Positions 46,722 to 59,290 of a stretch of DNA of 64,000 bases are shown piece by piece. Origin of the DNA: Hevea brasiliensis. Its lineage: Eukaryota > Streptophyta > Magnoliopsida > Malpighiales > Euphorbiaceae. How positions within the stretch are numbered: the stretch's first letter is position 1; each line of letters opens with the position of its first letter. Below the pieces are notes generated by a model. That model ran no database searches, was not told the DNA's origin, and saw only the letters and a program-made list of their open reading frames with translations. The DNA lies in contig NC_079496.1 in NCBI RefSeq assembly GCF_030052815.1, positions 72,219,652 to 72,283,651 on the forward strand, written 5' to 3'. The position numbers and the translations under genes are program-made.

Positions 46722-48001
46722 TTGCAAGAGTTGCTTGACAAGGGCTTTATCCGCCCTAGTGTGTCACCTTGGGGAGCGCCAGTATTGTTTGTAAAGAAGA
46801 AGGATGGCACTCTCCGGTTATGTATTGATTATCGGCAGTTGAATAAGGTGACAATAAAGAATAGATATCCATTGCCCCGCATTGATGACTTGTTTGATCA
46901 GTTGAGGGGTGCAGCTGTGTTCTCCAAAATTTACCTGAGATCAGGTTATTATCAGTTGAAAGTACAAGAGCAGAGTATTCCTAAAACTACCTTCAGAACC
47001 CACTATGGCCATTATGAATTCCTAGTCACGCCATTCGGGTTAACTAATGCTCCGGCTGCTTTTATGGATCTGATGAACACTATCTTCAGACCATACCTCG
47101 ACCAGTTTGTTGTGGTATTCATAGATTATATATTGGTCTATTCGAGGAATGTAGAAGAGCATGATAGACATCTGCGGATTGTACTGCAGACTTTGAGGGA
47201 GAAACAACTATATGCCAAATTGTCGAAGTGTGAATTTTGGTTGAAAGAAATATCTTTCTTGGGGCATGTAGTATCAGAAGAGGGCATCAAGGTAGATCCA
47301 AGTAAGATTGAAGCTGTCCTTAATTGGTGGCCACCAAGAAATGTTATAGAGATTCGCAGTTTTCTGGGTTTAGCTGGATACTACCATTGATTTGTGAAGG
47401 GATTCTCCATGTTGGCATCTCCATTGACCAAGCTGCTTAGAAAAGATGTAAAATTTTAGTGGAAGGACAAATGCCAGCAGAGTTTTGATGAATTGAAGAG
47501 ATGTTTGACTGAAGCTCCAGTCCTGACTTTACCTACTCCGGGTAAAGAATATACAGTATATAGCGATGCTTCTCATAATGGATTAGGCTGTGTATTGATG
47601 CAAGATCGAAATGTCATTGCCTATGCATCACGCCAGCTAAAACCGCATGAGAGGAACTATCCAACACAAGATTTGGAGCTTGCAGCTATTGTGTTTGCTC
47701 TTAAGATCTGTAGACACTATTTGTATGGGGAAAAGTGTACAACTATACAGATCATAAGAGTTTGAAGTATTTGGGCACCCAGAAAGTGCTGAATTTGAGA
47801 CAGAGGAGATGGTTAGAGTTGATAAAAGACTACGATTTTCTGATAGACTATCAGCCAGGGAAAGCTAATGTTGTGGCTGATGCCTTAAGTCGCAAGACTA
47901 TGGCAAGTCTACGAGTTACTCCTTTGTCCTTGGTACACGAGTTGAAATCATTGCATGCCAGCTTTGAGATTAATGATGATGGGCAGACAGCAGTTTCATA
48001 G
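46722..48001 (+). pseudogene. Element C reverse transcriptase and RNase H
   Basis: The motifs [20 protein letters not shown] and [14 protein letters not shown] are present, but the catalytic box is FIDY (near 47122) instead of FIDD, so polymerase activity would be lost. Stops occur at 47388 and 47457. RNase H is readable ([13 protein letters not shown] near 47560, ADALSRK near 47880), with a one-base frame change at about 47735 in the YTDH region. Confidence 0.88.
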
Positions 48002-48013
48002 CATGTACAACCA

Positions 48014-49342
48014 GTGTTGATTGATCAGATTAGAATGGCTGCTCAGAATGATCAGAAGTATCAGAAGTTGATGGAAGAAGTCCGACAGGGCAAGAAACCA
48101 GAATTCTCAATCAGAGATGACGGTCTACTGCTACACCAGGGCAGAATATGTGTTCCCAATGATGTTGAAATAAGGAAGACCATTTTGAAGGAAGCACATG
48201 AGTCTCCTTTTGCCATGCACCCTGGTGGCACAAAAATGTATAGGGGGCTAAAGAAGCATTACTGGTGGATGGGTATGAAAAGAGATGTGGCAGAGTTTGT
48301 ATCCAAATGCCTAACTTGTCAGCAAGTGAAGGCAGAGCATCAAGTACCTACTAGGTTGTTACATCCACTACCAGTACCAGAATGGAAATGGGAGAGAATA
48401 ACGATGGATTTTGTGATGGGACTTCTGAGGACACAGAAGAGTCATGATGCAGTATGGGTCATTATCAATAGACTAACTAAGTCTGCTCATTTTCTGCCAG
48501 TCCGGATGGATTATAATTTGGAAAGATTGGCCAAGGTATACATCGATGAGATTGTAAGACTGTATGGAGTGCCAGTATCCATCGTGTCAGACAGGGATCC
48601 TAGGTTCACTTCTAGATTCTGGGGTAGTCTTCAGAGAGCCCTAGGAACTAGATTGAACTTCAGTACTGCATTCCACCCACAGACAGATGGCCAGTCTGAG
48701 AGGGTAATTCAGATCTTAGAGGACATGCTACGGGCTTGTGTGATTGAGTTTGAGGGTAGTTGGGATACACACTTGCCTTTGATTGAGTTTGCTTATAACA
48801 ACAGCTACCAATCAAGCATTGGAATGCCTCCATATGAAGCTTTGTATGGCAGAAAATGTAGAACCCCGTTGTGTTGGGATGACGTGGGTGAAAGAAAGAT
48901 GATTGGACCCGAAATCGTTCAGCAAACTGAAGAGAAAATCAGGGTGATTAGAGGTCGACTTAAGACTGCATCAGACCGTCAGAAGTCCTACATTGATTTG
49001 AAAAGAAGGGATATTCAGTATGCAGTGGGTGAGAAAGTTTTCCTCAAGGTTTCTCCTTGGAAGAGAATTATGAGATTCGGCAGAAAGGGGAAACTGAGTC
49101 CTCGTTTCATTGGGCCATATGAGGTTCTAGAAAGAGTGGGTCCTTTGGCATATCGGTTGGCACTACCTCCAGAGTTGGAAAAGATACATAATGTCTTCCA
49201 TGTGTCTATGTTGAGGAGGTATCGATCAGACCCATCTCATGTATTACCAGTAGAGGAAATTGAAGTGAATCCAGACCTCACATATGAAGAAGAACCCATA
49301 GAGATTCTGGCTTATGAGGTGAAGAAGCTACGAAACAAGTAG
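48014..49342 (+). CDS. Element C integrase: long open frame
   Basis: 442 codons are open, so this is the best-preserved integrase of the Tekay-like copies here. The zinc domain (HESPFAMHPGGTKMY, HYWW, CLTCQQVK) is followed by the core, with D in TMDFVMG, D in SDRDPRFTS and E in QSERVIQ, and the C-terminal module LSPRFIGPYEVLERVGP. One conserved position in VIVDRLTKSAHF has changed to N. The frame ends at LRNK with a TAG, and the chromodomain-like tail lies beyond. It is part of a dead polyprotein: upstream frames are broken, so it would not be translated from the normal start. Confidence 0.85.
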   Translation: MLIDQIRMAAQNDQKYQKLMEEVRQGKKPEFSIRDDGLLLHQGRICVPNDVEIRKTILKEAHESPFAMHPGGTKMYRGLKKHYWWMGMKRDVAEFVSKCLTCQQVKAEHQVPTRLLHPLPVPEWKWERITMDFVMGLLRTQKSHDAVWVIINRLTKSAHFLPVRMDYNLERLAKVYIDEIVRLYGVPVSIVSDRDPRFTSRFWGSLQRALGTRLNFSTAFHPQTDGQSERVIQILEDMLRACVIEFEGSWDTHLPLIEFAYNNSYQSSIGMPPYEALYGRKCRTPLCWDDVGERKMIGPEIVQQTEEKIRVIRGRLKTASDRQKSYIDLKRRDIQYAVGEKVFLKVSPWKRIMRFGRKGKLSPRFIGPYEVLERVGPLAYRLALPPELEKIHNVFHVSMLRRYRSDPSHVLPVEEIEVNPDLTYEEEPIEILAYEVKKLRNK

Positions 49343-49447
49343 ATACCATTGGTAAAAGTGTTGTGGAACCATCATTCGGGCTAGGAGGCTACTTGGGAAC
49401 GAGAAGAGGACATGAGGAGACAACACCCACAGCTATTCAAAGATTAG
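49343..49447 (+). pseudogene. Element C chromodomain-like tail
   Basis: Continuing in frame after the TAG at 49340: IPLVKVLWNHHSG, a second TAG, then EATWEREEDMRRQHPQLFKD and a stop at 49445. This aromatic-rich module is the chromodomain end of Tekay/Del chromovirus integrases. Confidence 0.75.
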
Positions 49448-49479
49448 TACCAGGTAAAATTTCGGGATAAAATTTATTT

Positions 49480-49493
49480 AAGGGGGGGAGAAT
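49480..49493 (+). other. Polypurine tract of element C
   Basis: AAGGGGGGGAGAAT directly before the 3' LTR at 49494; the same sequence as in B. Confidence 0.82.
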
Positions 49494-52400
49494 TGTAACA
49501 CCCCCGTTTGCATAGCCTGGTAGATTTCACTGTTCCGGTGACCGGTGTCGGTCCGGACAATTAAGGAGATTAGAGCCACACTTAAGACAACTTGAGAAGC
49601 CATAAATACAAATAATTAGTAATGTTTAATTAGTTAACTATAAATAAGAAAAACAGAACATAAGAAGTTAAGCAGCGAGAGTCACAATGATGAGTGACCT
49701 CATCGAGAGCAGCTGAAGTCATTTTAAACTCAAATTTCGAACCGTAAAAAGTGACGCTGCGGTCCTTAAGACCCTTATGGACACAGTGGAAAAGAGAAAA
49801 TCACGAAAAAGAACTGTTAAGTCAGTCAAATAATTAGGTCAGGGAACCGAAAGAAATATGGAATTATTTGCAAACCGGGATGAACCGGCGAGGGTTAATT
49901 TGGTCAATTGACCTCGAGAGCTGACTCCTGACCTAACTATCAAATAAAATGGGAGAAAAGAAAATTTTGGAATTGAGAATTAAATTAAAGAACTAATAGA
50001 AAAAAATAAATTGAAAAAAAAAAGAAAAGAAAAAGCAAATTACATTACTTTATGACATCAAAATGATGTCACAATTGATTTTTAATTTCCTACCAAAGTT
50101 GACCAAGTTAAATATCCATTGAATAAGACAAAAATAAAACAAAGAAAAAAAAAATTTCCCTCATCTTCTCTCCCAACCCAAACTAGCCGAAAACCTCCCT
50201 TGCTTCCCCATGAATGAAACCTCCATTGAAGCCATCTAAAGCTTCCCTTAAACCCTAAATCTTGCCATGAAATCTTTACATCCCATAACTAAAACTTGTA
50301 TTTGAACTTTGATAAGAAGGTTGGGAGCAAATAGGTCAAGAAAAGTTGAAGAATTGGATAGACAAATTCTGCTCACCTAAGATAAGCTAATCCAACTTTT
50401 ATTTTAATATATATATAATGGATTTAGGGTAGAAATGAATGAGATTATATGAAGAAATTGAAAAATATTGAATGATTAGGAAGAGAGGGAATTTCGGCCA
50501 GCATTGTGAAGAGTGTAATTTGCATGGCTTGATTGACTTGGATAGGAATATGAACCTTAATGAGTTAAGTGATGATAGTTAAAGGCATTGAAATGGTTAA
50601 ATGCAAGAGTTAGTGAGATTAGGGTTTGAATGCTAGGGTTTGTGAACCAAATTTTTGAGAAATGCTTAAATGATGACTTTGGTCTATTGTGAGATGAAAA
50701 ATGTTCAATAATGACCAAAAGAGATGTGTGGGAATTGTTGAAATGAAAACCAAATTCGTAGGTCAATTGGTCATGCTGCTGGCAGCATGACCAAACCCAC
50801 TTTGAAGGACCAAAACTCAAATTTTACAAGTCCAATTGATATGCCAAAAATTGGGGATGAAAATAGACGTAAAAGAGCACAATTTTTATTAAGGAACCAT
50901 GCCCAAAAACTGAACAAAACTGGGTAAACAAATTGACCAAAGTGAAATGAGAGCAGGCTGCCACTGCACCAAACTGACCAAATGAATAGTAACTGTTCAT
51001 TTGGTCATAACTCGAGCTAGGAAGGTCAAATTGACCTGAAATTTTACCAGCAATTAGATAAGGTATAGATCTAAAACTTTTATGAAGAACACCACCCCAA
51101 ATTATGCCATTAACCCATTCAAATTATTGAGAAAAGTTGAGTTACCAAACCTGCAACTCTGCAGAATTTCTATTGAGCAGTAATGTTTGAAGGGTTATGA
51201 CTCTCTCTACAAAACTCCGATTTAGGCGATTCTTGAACCAATGGAAACCTAAGACATAGTAGAACATTTCATATGAAGAAATTTAGACCAAATTATGAAC
51301 TTAACTTAATCAAATTACTGACCAAAGTTGGATCAAAATCTGCGGAACCAAAATCTCGGCATGAGCGATTGCGTGAACAGTAATTTTATTTTGGCCATAA
51401 CTTGAGCTACAAAACTCCGATTGAGGTGATCCAAAAATGAGAATACACTTAAGACAATAAGGAACATTTTCTATGAAGGAAGTTTTGTCAAATTTGAACA
51501 GTAGATTGACCAATGGAATAGTGCAACTTAGAACTCCAAAACCGAAAATTGGCAATTTTGCCAAAATGACCTAAGCTTTGAGAAAACGACCAAAACCAAC
51601 AAGTTTAATGACCAAAATGTGGTATGTGGGTGAAGTTGGAGTTCCCATACCTATTAAGCCTTAGAAAGTCAACTATTTGACTTGAATAGTGCAGTGAATA
51701 GTAACCCGAAACACAAAATTTCAAGAACGTCGAAATTAGCACGTTAGAGCTAGGTATAAGTGAAGTTAAATTTATTTTTGGATTTATGTTAAATTATGGT
51801 ACTGAAACACTATAAAATTGTGTGTTTCAGTGGAAAAGAATACCGGGATAGAACCCGAGGGGTCGAGTTAAGGCCAAAAGGCGACTCATTTGAGGTTTGT
51901 GCACAACATCTCCATGCTTTAAAATTCATTGATAAAGTGAACGAAATATGTATTTTACTTGTGCTTTGGAATTGTTGAAAGTTTAATTGTGACATTATTT
52001 ATGATGTTTTGATTTAAACTATGAAAGTTATTGTATATATTTGAAATGACAATGTTTAGCAAATTGTTAAGATAAGTTTTGAAACCACAGCGTCATGACC
52101 ATATATTTGAACACCTCACTAGCACGACTAGTGGGGGTAATTAGTTTCGAATTTTGATTCCTTCTCTGGAGAAGTGTTGAGGTGTGCCAGTAGAAGAGGA
52201 TGTGAATGGATATCCATATATTTGAGCTAGCTAGCCTTGTGATGTGATTTCTCTTTAGCCTCTGGCCATTGAGATTCTATTTGTTTCGAATGGCATGATC
52301 TAACTGTGGGATTTATGAAACGTGTTTTGATACTTCGAAATGAACTTGGTTTGCATTAAAACCTCATAATTCATGTTTTGTGTTTAATGCTCATGTTTAA

Positions 52401-53208
52401 TCAATTTTTTTAATAAATGTGATTTATATTTTGCATAAAGATTATTTTAGTATGTTGTGCACCATTGAGTCCTAGTACTCAGCGATAGCTTCTATTCTTT
52501 GTCATGAATCTGAGACTAGAGGAAGCAGTGAAATTTCTGAGTGTGAGGAGTCATCAGCTTGAAGTCTTCGGGTATAATTTATACCCTAACTGTAAATATT
52601 TCTTTTGATGTATATATTGCACATAAATGTATAGACATGTAAATGGGTCTTAAGCAGTTGTACAAAAATTTGTATGAAGTTTGTAATAAAGTATAGTTGT
52701 ATTTCTTTTGATGTAAAGTTTGTAAGAATGTATATAAATTATTTTGTCTCTAATGAAATATGAGTACAACTATTTTATTTAATTTGAATGAAATGGATTG
52801 CTAATATTTTGATGATCATTGGATAATGGATTTTTAATTTGAAAGTTGATAAATGTGTTGAGAAATTGATTGGGATTGAGTTTGAAATTGAAGTAGTTGT
52901 TGAGAAAATTTTTCGAAGTGCTTTTTACAGGTATTTGTAGAACTGTTTTCTCAAAATACAGAGGGAACTTTGTCAAAATTTTTATAAAATTTGCGAAAAA
53001 ATAAAATGGACCAAAAATATTAACTAGTTTTAATTTTAACTAAATGTTTAAAATACTTATTAGAAATGCTCACCACTTATCAAAAATAAGAAAATTGTTT
53101 TAAAATCCCTCGTAGGGTACTTAATGAGTTATCGGTAGGTGAAGTTCGGTAGTTCATTAGGTATTCTATGGGATCATGTTATACCTTACAGAGGGGTAAG
53201 GTGTGACA
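49494..53208 (+). repeat. Element C 3' LTR (3715 bp, uninterrupted)
   Basis: Reference copy that lets D and G be cut out of the 5' LTR. It contains GGTCAATTGACC near 49902, repeated modules with TTTGGTCATAACTCGAGC, an AT run near 50406 and no convincing gene. Confidence 0.94.
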
Positions 53209-55532
53209 TAGTTGTTGTGCATAAACCTCTGATAACTGTCTCCTGGCCTTGACTCAGTGTTTCCTTTCCTTTCCCTGAGTCTTTGCTAACTGAGAAACAC
53301 AATTTGAAGTGTTTCAGTACTTAATAAAACTGTCTCTAATGATAATGCTTGATAATTAATTTACTGAATTCTATTATTTACTTAGTCAACCTAATATATC
53401 GACTCTCGATGCCTACTAGTAAACTAGGTTTTAATGTTACTAATAGGTTACATTCAATAGTCTTTTAGGGTTGGTACATGTTACCAATTCATTTCCATGT
53501 ATACTGCATTTTCTTGCAATTTACTAGATTCCGGGATACTAGTTTGACCTAGCCGGACAACTTAGTTCCCTCGGTTTTCGGGTTTCGGTCTAAACTAAAA
53601 ACTTGTAGATCTATGTCTTATGGAACGCGGGGAAAAATTTCAGGTCATTCTGAGTTATGTAGACCATGTTATGGTCATTTTACTATTACTGGTCAAATTG
53701 CACCAAAATTGATCACTTTAGGTCATTTTAGGTCATTTTAGGTTCGGCTAGTTTTTGGACCTGAACTTGTGCAAGCTATTTGACTTGCTTATGGTCATTT
53801 CTGGGCTTTGGTGTCTTCATAAGACTTGTAGATATGGGTCTTAACTATTCATGGTTAAAATTTCAGGTCAATTGGACCTGTTTTGAGTGAGTTATGGCCT
53901 AAACATTAACTACTGCCAAAATGGTCAGTTTTCAGGCCTCAATTGCACTTAATCCGGATTTGGTCATTTTTCAAGCTACCTTGCAAGCAGAATTTTGGTA
54001 TGCTCCCTTCATGAAAGTTGGCACATTTTGTGCCTAGTTTCACCTCCAATTGGTCTCATACCAATTGGAGCCACACACTTAAGGTTATAGGCCTAAAACA
54101 CAAACTGCCTTATTGAAATTCTTGCGTACACATCAAGCATCACTTTTAACACTCACCAAACTTAACATTCAAATCAATTTTGGTTGTACCACAACCTAAA
54201 CATAATTTATAACATATTATAGGTCATTTTGGTAGCTTGAAATTACATTCAATGTGCACCAACAAGTGCAGAATTTATCCAACTCAATTTACAACAATTC
54301 AATCACCAATTCATGCTCATTTACATGTCCCACTTCACACCACCATACATACACTCAAACTGCCATAACAACCAACACATTTTAACATCATTATTCCATA
54401 AACCAAGCATGAATTCCAGCATTCCTCAAGAGTTAGCAAACTGCCACAATGGTACACCTACACAATATACATTTAATTAATCATTTAATTCACCATTTAC
54501 AAGCACAAATAAACTGCCTTCAAGGTGTTTCCATGGCTGACAAAAGTACATATTCCCATTCAACATCAAACTTCAAAAATTTCTTCATAAATCAAACATC
54601 CATAACATCCTTACAAACTTAATGAAGCAATAACCCAAAAATGCAAACTTACCACTTTGGAAATTCTTTAAAACCTCTCCAAAACTTGGTTTTCTTGTTG
54701 CCTATATACTGCCCATGGTGTGAGGATTAACTTTAATGAAGGAAGGTGCATGGAAAGTGGCTTAGATCAAGCTTGCATGAAGCTTCAACCCATGCATCCA
54801 TGGAGGAACTCCATTCTTGGTTTCGGCTGCCCTTTTGAAAGGTTGAAGAAGATGAAATATTCTGCCCATTTTAGCTCTTAAGTGTCCCACATAATATTTA
54901 TTTAATCCCCATAGTGCTCCACTTACATAAAATCAATTATTTTATATGTTTAAATATGTTAATTACCTAATTTGAACTCCATTTTTGCTATTTATATTAG
55001 GTACCCCTAAATTAATTTTTCATTATATTTTCCAAGTATAATATTATTTATTTTGAATGGACATTTAGGTCAAAAGACAATTCGGGATGTCAAATGACCA
55101 CAATGCCCCTGTTCGGGTTGCATTCTCCATTTTTCGGTAACACCGGGTTTTGTCCATTTTTCGATTTCTTACTTTTCTTTGTACTAATTATTTAATTTTT
55201 ATTTAATATTTCTTATGGTATTTATACTTCAATAGGGGTCTATTTAATTTCTAAAAATATTTTCCAGGGTTCCCCGCGGTCCAGGGCTAGTCAACAGTCA
55301 ACGCCGTGACTTCTCGGTGCGGTCACCCATCGATAGGGTTCTCGGCTCGCTTAACTTGGTTACATTTCTTTGCTATTATTTTTCCTTTGTTTTTCTTGTA
55401 TTTTCTTTTCTTGCATTTCATTATTTTATGTCTCCTCGCTCATATCGAAGTGTAGTTCTAGGCATCCTAGCTGTCCGGACAACACTGGTCACCAGAACAG
55501 TAGAACGCACTACCGAACATAGGGGTGTTACA
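53209..55532 (-). repeat. Element B 5' LTR, second part
   Basis: Begins with the right TAGTT copy and is collinear with 5226-7622. It ends GTGTTACA at 55532 and is followed by CTACC and element A integrase. Relative to the other LTR, 78 bases are missing near 54457. Confidence 0.92.
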
Positions 55533-56418
55533 CTACCAGTGCCAGAATGGAAACGGGAGAGAATAACTATGGATTTTATGATGTGACTTTTGAGGACACA
55601 GAAGAGTCATGATGCAATATGGGTCATTGTTGACAGACTAACCAAGTCTGCTCATTTTCTGCCAGTCCGAATGGACTACAGTTTAGAAAGATTGGCTAGG
55701 TTGTATATTGATGAGATTATGAGACTACATGGAGTGCCAGTATCCATTGTATCAGACAGAGATCCTAGGTTCACTTCTAGATTCTGGGGTAGTCTTCAGA
55801 GAGCCCTAGGAACTAGATTGAACTTTAGTACTGCATTGCATCCACAGACAGATGGCCAGTCTGAGAGGGTAATTCAGATCTTGGAGGACATGCTACGGGC
55901 TTGTGTGATTGAGTTTGAGGGCAGTTGGGATACACACTTGCCTTTGATTGAGTTTGCTTACAACAACAGCTACCAATCAAGCATTGGGATGCCTCCATAT
56001 GAAGCTTTATATGGTAGAAAATGTAGAACCCCGTTGTGTTGGGATGACGTGGGTGAAAGAAAAATGATTGGACCCAAAATTATTCAGCAAACTAAGGAGA
56101 AGATCAGAGTAATCAGAGATCGACTTAAAACTGCATCAGACCGTCAGAAGTTCTATATTGATTTGAAAAGAAGGGATATTGAGTATGCAGTGGGTGAGAA
56201 AGTTTTCCTCAAGGTTTCTCCTTGGAAGACGATTATGAGATTCGGCAGAAAGGGGAAACTAAGTCCTCATTTTATCAGGCCATATGAGGTTCTGGAAAGA
56301 GTGGGTCCTTTAGCATATCATTTGGCACTACCTCCAGAGTTGGAGAAGATACATAATGTCTTCCATGTGTCTATGTTGAGGAGGTATCGATCAGACCCAT
56401 CTCATGTACTACCAGTAG
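55533..56418 (+). pseudogene. Element A integrase, part after insertion B
   Basis: Resumes at the exact residue where 3961 stopped. It contains TMDFMM, a TGA at 55587 where C has GGA, the core with SDRDPRFTSRFWGSL and QSERVIQILED, and the LERVGPLAYHL module. It is cut after LPV by the TGTCACACC start of element E at 56419. The open frame continues to 56627 only by running into E LTR DNA, so that chimeric tail is not real. Confidence 0.9.
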
Positions 56419-57999
56419 TGTCACACCCTATCCCTTATAAGGCACGACATGTTCTCGTAGCATACCTAATAAATTACCAAACTCCACCTACAGATAACCC
56501 ATTAGTTATGCTACAAAGGATTTTAAAACAAACCATAACTTTTTATCTTATTAATTCTTTTGCAGAAAACTGCATGAGAATAGTTAAAATTCCATGTAAA
56601 CATTCATTGGAAATAATGATAGACTAAATATTACAAAAGTTACATTTTCATAAGTCTCAAAGTAAAATACAAAATAGTTACAAACTCAAAATGAGATAGC
56701 AATGTAATGCTTTTAAATAAAAACTCCTTAATATCCATACATCTATACATATAGGTACAAAATACATCCAAAGGAATCACAAGGGTATACCTAACGTAAA
56801 TACCCACAAACAATACCAAAATGCTGCTTTCAAGTCTCTCACTCGGTAGTCTTCTCCTTTCCCTTACCTGCGACAGCATAAAGAAGCTATCGTTGAGTAT
56901 ATCACTCAGTGGTGCACAACTAATAACTTTAAAACTTAAGATAAAACACAATTTGTCAAAGCATAATAAATCACATTTTTCTTAAGCATGAAAACTTCAC
57001 AAGAGTTCTAAGTTCATAAGAGCCATTTATTTGAATAACATTGCAAATGAGAAATCATACTTCATAAATCACAATTCACAAAGCATTAGTGTTGCCAACA
57101 CCAACACACAGTTCAGGTCATGACACAAAATTTCACGATCAGTGCCGTGTTGTACACCACGACAAAGCAATCTCTACCTCACTAACCGCTATTAATGAGG
57201 GAAGGGCTAGCTAGCTAATGAGTACTCATATAATCTTACCCCACTAACCGTTATTAATGGGAGACAATCAATATCAATTACCAACCCTAAGTAGCCGTTA
57301 CTACTGGAGAGTTCCGAAAGGGACTGTCATGCTAACTGTGGTTTCAAAACAGTTTCCAAAAATTTTCCATTCAACAATCACATTTATAAACCAATAAATA
57401 CATTTAAATTCATCATAATATCAAAGTAAAGGTAGCAACACCTAAATTTCTTAAATGTAAGAGAAAAACCATATTTCAGTCAAAGTAAACTTGTTCAAAG
57501 CAAACTCATTCAATTTAACACATTCCAAGCAATTTACAAATTTAAAAACGAAGAAAATATTAGTTGTGCACAAACCTCCAATGCTCTCCTTTATTGTTAC
57601 CTACTTCTCCTTGTCCGTTCCTACTTCTTTTTCTACAGAAAATACACAAATAGAATACCTCAATACCAATCTCAATTGATGCCAAGAACTCATTATATGC
57701 ATGTCTAATGCATCCCAAGTTAGCTTTGAAAATTTTAGAATATTTTGGTTTTGGGACAGCTTGGTGCCCCAATCTTTGAACCCAATTTTTACCTAGTTTC
57801 GATCATAATTTGGTGAGGTGTTCTTCATGAAAATTGTTCATTTAGGACTTAACTTTATTTTCCTTTATGAATCGCCTAATTCGGAGCTGTGTAGCTCAAG
57901 TTATGCCCAAAACACCATTACTATTCACGTCACTGTTCATGCTACATATTTTGTTCTGGCAGATTTATTGATCCAACTTCGTTCAGCAATTTGACCAAG

Positions 58000-58320
58000 T
58001 TAAGTCCATAATTTGGTCTAATGTTCTTCATATGAAATGTTCTACTATGTCTTAGGTTTCCATCGGTTTAAGAATCTCCTAAATCGGAGTTTTCTAGAGA
58101 GAGTTATAGCCTTGCAAAGTTTACTGTTCATTTAGTCAATTTTAGGTGCCCAGATTCTGGCAGATTCGGTGACCCGAATTTGTTTCGCAATTTGATTGAG
58201 TTAAGTTCATAATTTGGCCTAACATTCTTCATATGAAATATTCTACTATGTCTTAGATTTCCATCGGTTTAAGAATCACCTAAATCGGAGTTTTCTAGAG
58301 AGAGTTATAGCCATTGAAAC
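58000..58320. repeat. 196-bp spaced internal duplication in the E LTR
   Basis: The words TTCTACTATGTCTTAG and CGGAGTTTTCTAGAGAGAGT occur in both units. A reverse-oriented relative of the same module lies in the C LTR (about 51200-51300) and in D (about 17220-17330). Confidence 0.8.
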
Positions 58321-59178
58321 TTTACTGCTCATATGGCAATTCTGCAGTTTTACAGATTTAGTAACTCAACTTTGCTCAATAATTTGATTGGGTAATGGCA
58401 TAATTTGGGTTTGTGTTCTTCATGAAAGTTTTAGGTCTATATCTCATCTAACTACTGGTAAAATTTCAAGTCATTTTGACCTGCCTAGCTCGAGTTATGG
58501 CCCAAACACGATTACTGTTAATGTGTACTGTTCATACTGCAGTTTTTCAAGTTTGGTCAGTTTGTTCACTAGGTTTTGGTCACTTTTTGGGCATGCTTCC
58601 TAAATGAAAATTGTGTCATTTAGTGCCTATTTTCAGTCCCAATTGGTCCCAAACCAATTGGACCTGTAAAATTTCTTTTTTGGTCCCTCAAAGTTGACTT
58701 TTGGTCATGCTTCATACCCAATCTGAATTTGGCTTTGATTCAAACACTTCTAACACACTTAATTAGGTCACAAATGGCCATTTCTTTCCTTAAACTATGT
58801 CAAAGACATCATTTAGCACTTCTTCACATTTTTGGTCTCTAAACCCTAATGTTCAAAACCCTAATTTTTCTCCCTTTTGGCCAAAACCCTAGTTTAGGTT
58901 ACATATATGTTTTCTTTCATTTTCTTACGAAATTTTATCATAAATTAACTTCATTCCAAGCTTATACAACTAATCTAACATGAAAAGAAAATTACCTCTT
59001 GTTGATTTCTTTCCAACTTCACTTTTTTTCCAATTCTTGTTCTCCTTGCTTTTAATCTCTCAATCAAAGATCTCTTTGATGTTTTCTTTTAGTGGGCTAT
59101 GGAATTTATGAAGGAAATTTAAGGGAATTAAAACTTGGGAGGGGAAATCAATGAGGGGAAGAAGTGGAAGAAGAAGAG

Positions 59179-59290
59179 AAAAAGAGAGAGAGAGAGAAAG
59201 AGAGAGGAGAGGGTGGTGGCCTCTTATGAAAAAAAAGAAATGAAGAAGACATTTGTCTTCTTATTTATATATATATATATATATGTATAT
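59179..59290. repeat. GA-rich and AT dinucleotide microsatellites
   Basis: Runs of AG at 59179-59212 and of AT at 59266-59290, both inside the E LTR. Confidence 0.85.

Larger units (their letters stand above)
13750..53208 (+). mobile_element. Element C: plus-strand Tekay-like retrotransposon inserted in the 5' LTR of B
   Basis: Both LTRs start TGTAACACCCCCGTTTGC (13750 and 49494) and end AAGGTGTGACA (44618 and 53208). The target duplication TAGTT is perfect (13745-13749 and 53209-53213), and the rejoined site matches the uninterrupted B LTR at 5222-5240. The 3' LTR is 3715 bp. The 5' LTR, once D and G are removed, is about 3725 bp. The internal region is 44619-49493 with primer site, gag-pol and purine tract. 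Catalytic residues in protease and reverse transcriptase are changed, and gag is scrambled between 45710 and 46020, so C is dead, although its integrase frame is still long and open. Confidence 0.94.
3962..55532 (-). mobile_element. Element B: minus-strand Tekay-like retrotransposon inserted in A
   Basis: B has two LTRs in the same orientation (3962-7622 and 12480-55532, the latter split by C). On the + strand both start TGTCACACCCTACCCC and end in GTGTTACA. The flanking five bases are CTACC on both sides (3957-3961 and 55533-55537), a perfect target-site duplication. The internal region, 7623-12479, has a primer site at the 12460 end, a purine tract at the 7623 end and gag-pol between them on the minus strand. 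The C-terminal chromodomain-like tail and LTRs starting TGTAACACCCC point to the Tekay/Del branch of chromoviruses. The coding region is broken in many places, so B is not autonomous. Confidence 0.93.

Noticed and set aside
55317..55586. Open frame joining the end of the B LTR to integrase residues
   Set aside because: Chance fusion across the B/A junction; the two halves belong to different elements.
56419..56627. C-terminal extension of the A integrase frame
   Set aside because: These codons lie in the E LTR and are not part of any original protein.
59266..59290. AT run as a TATA promoter of E
   Set aside because: A long simple dinucleotide run without flanking promoter context; scored as a microsatellite.
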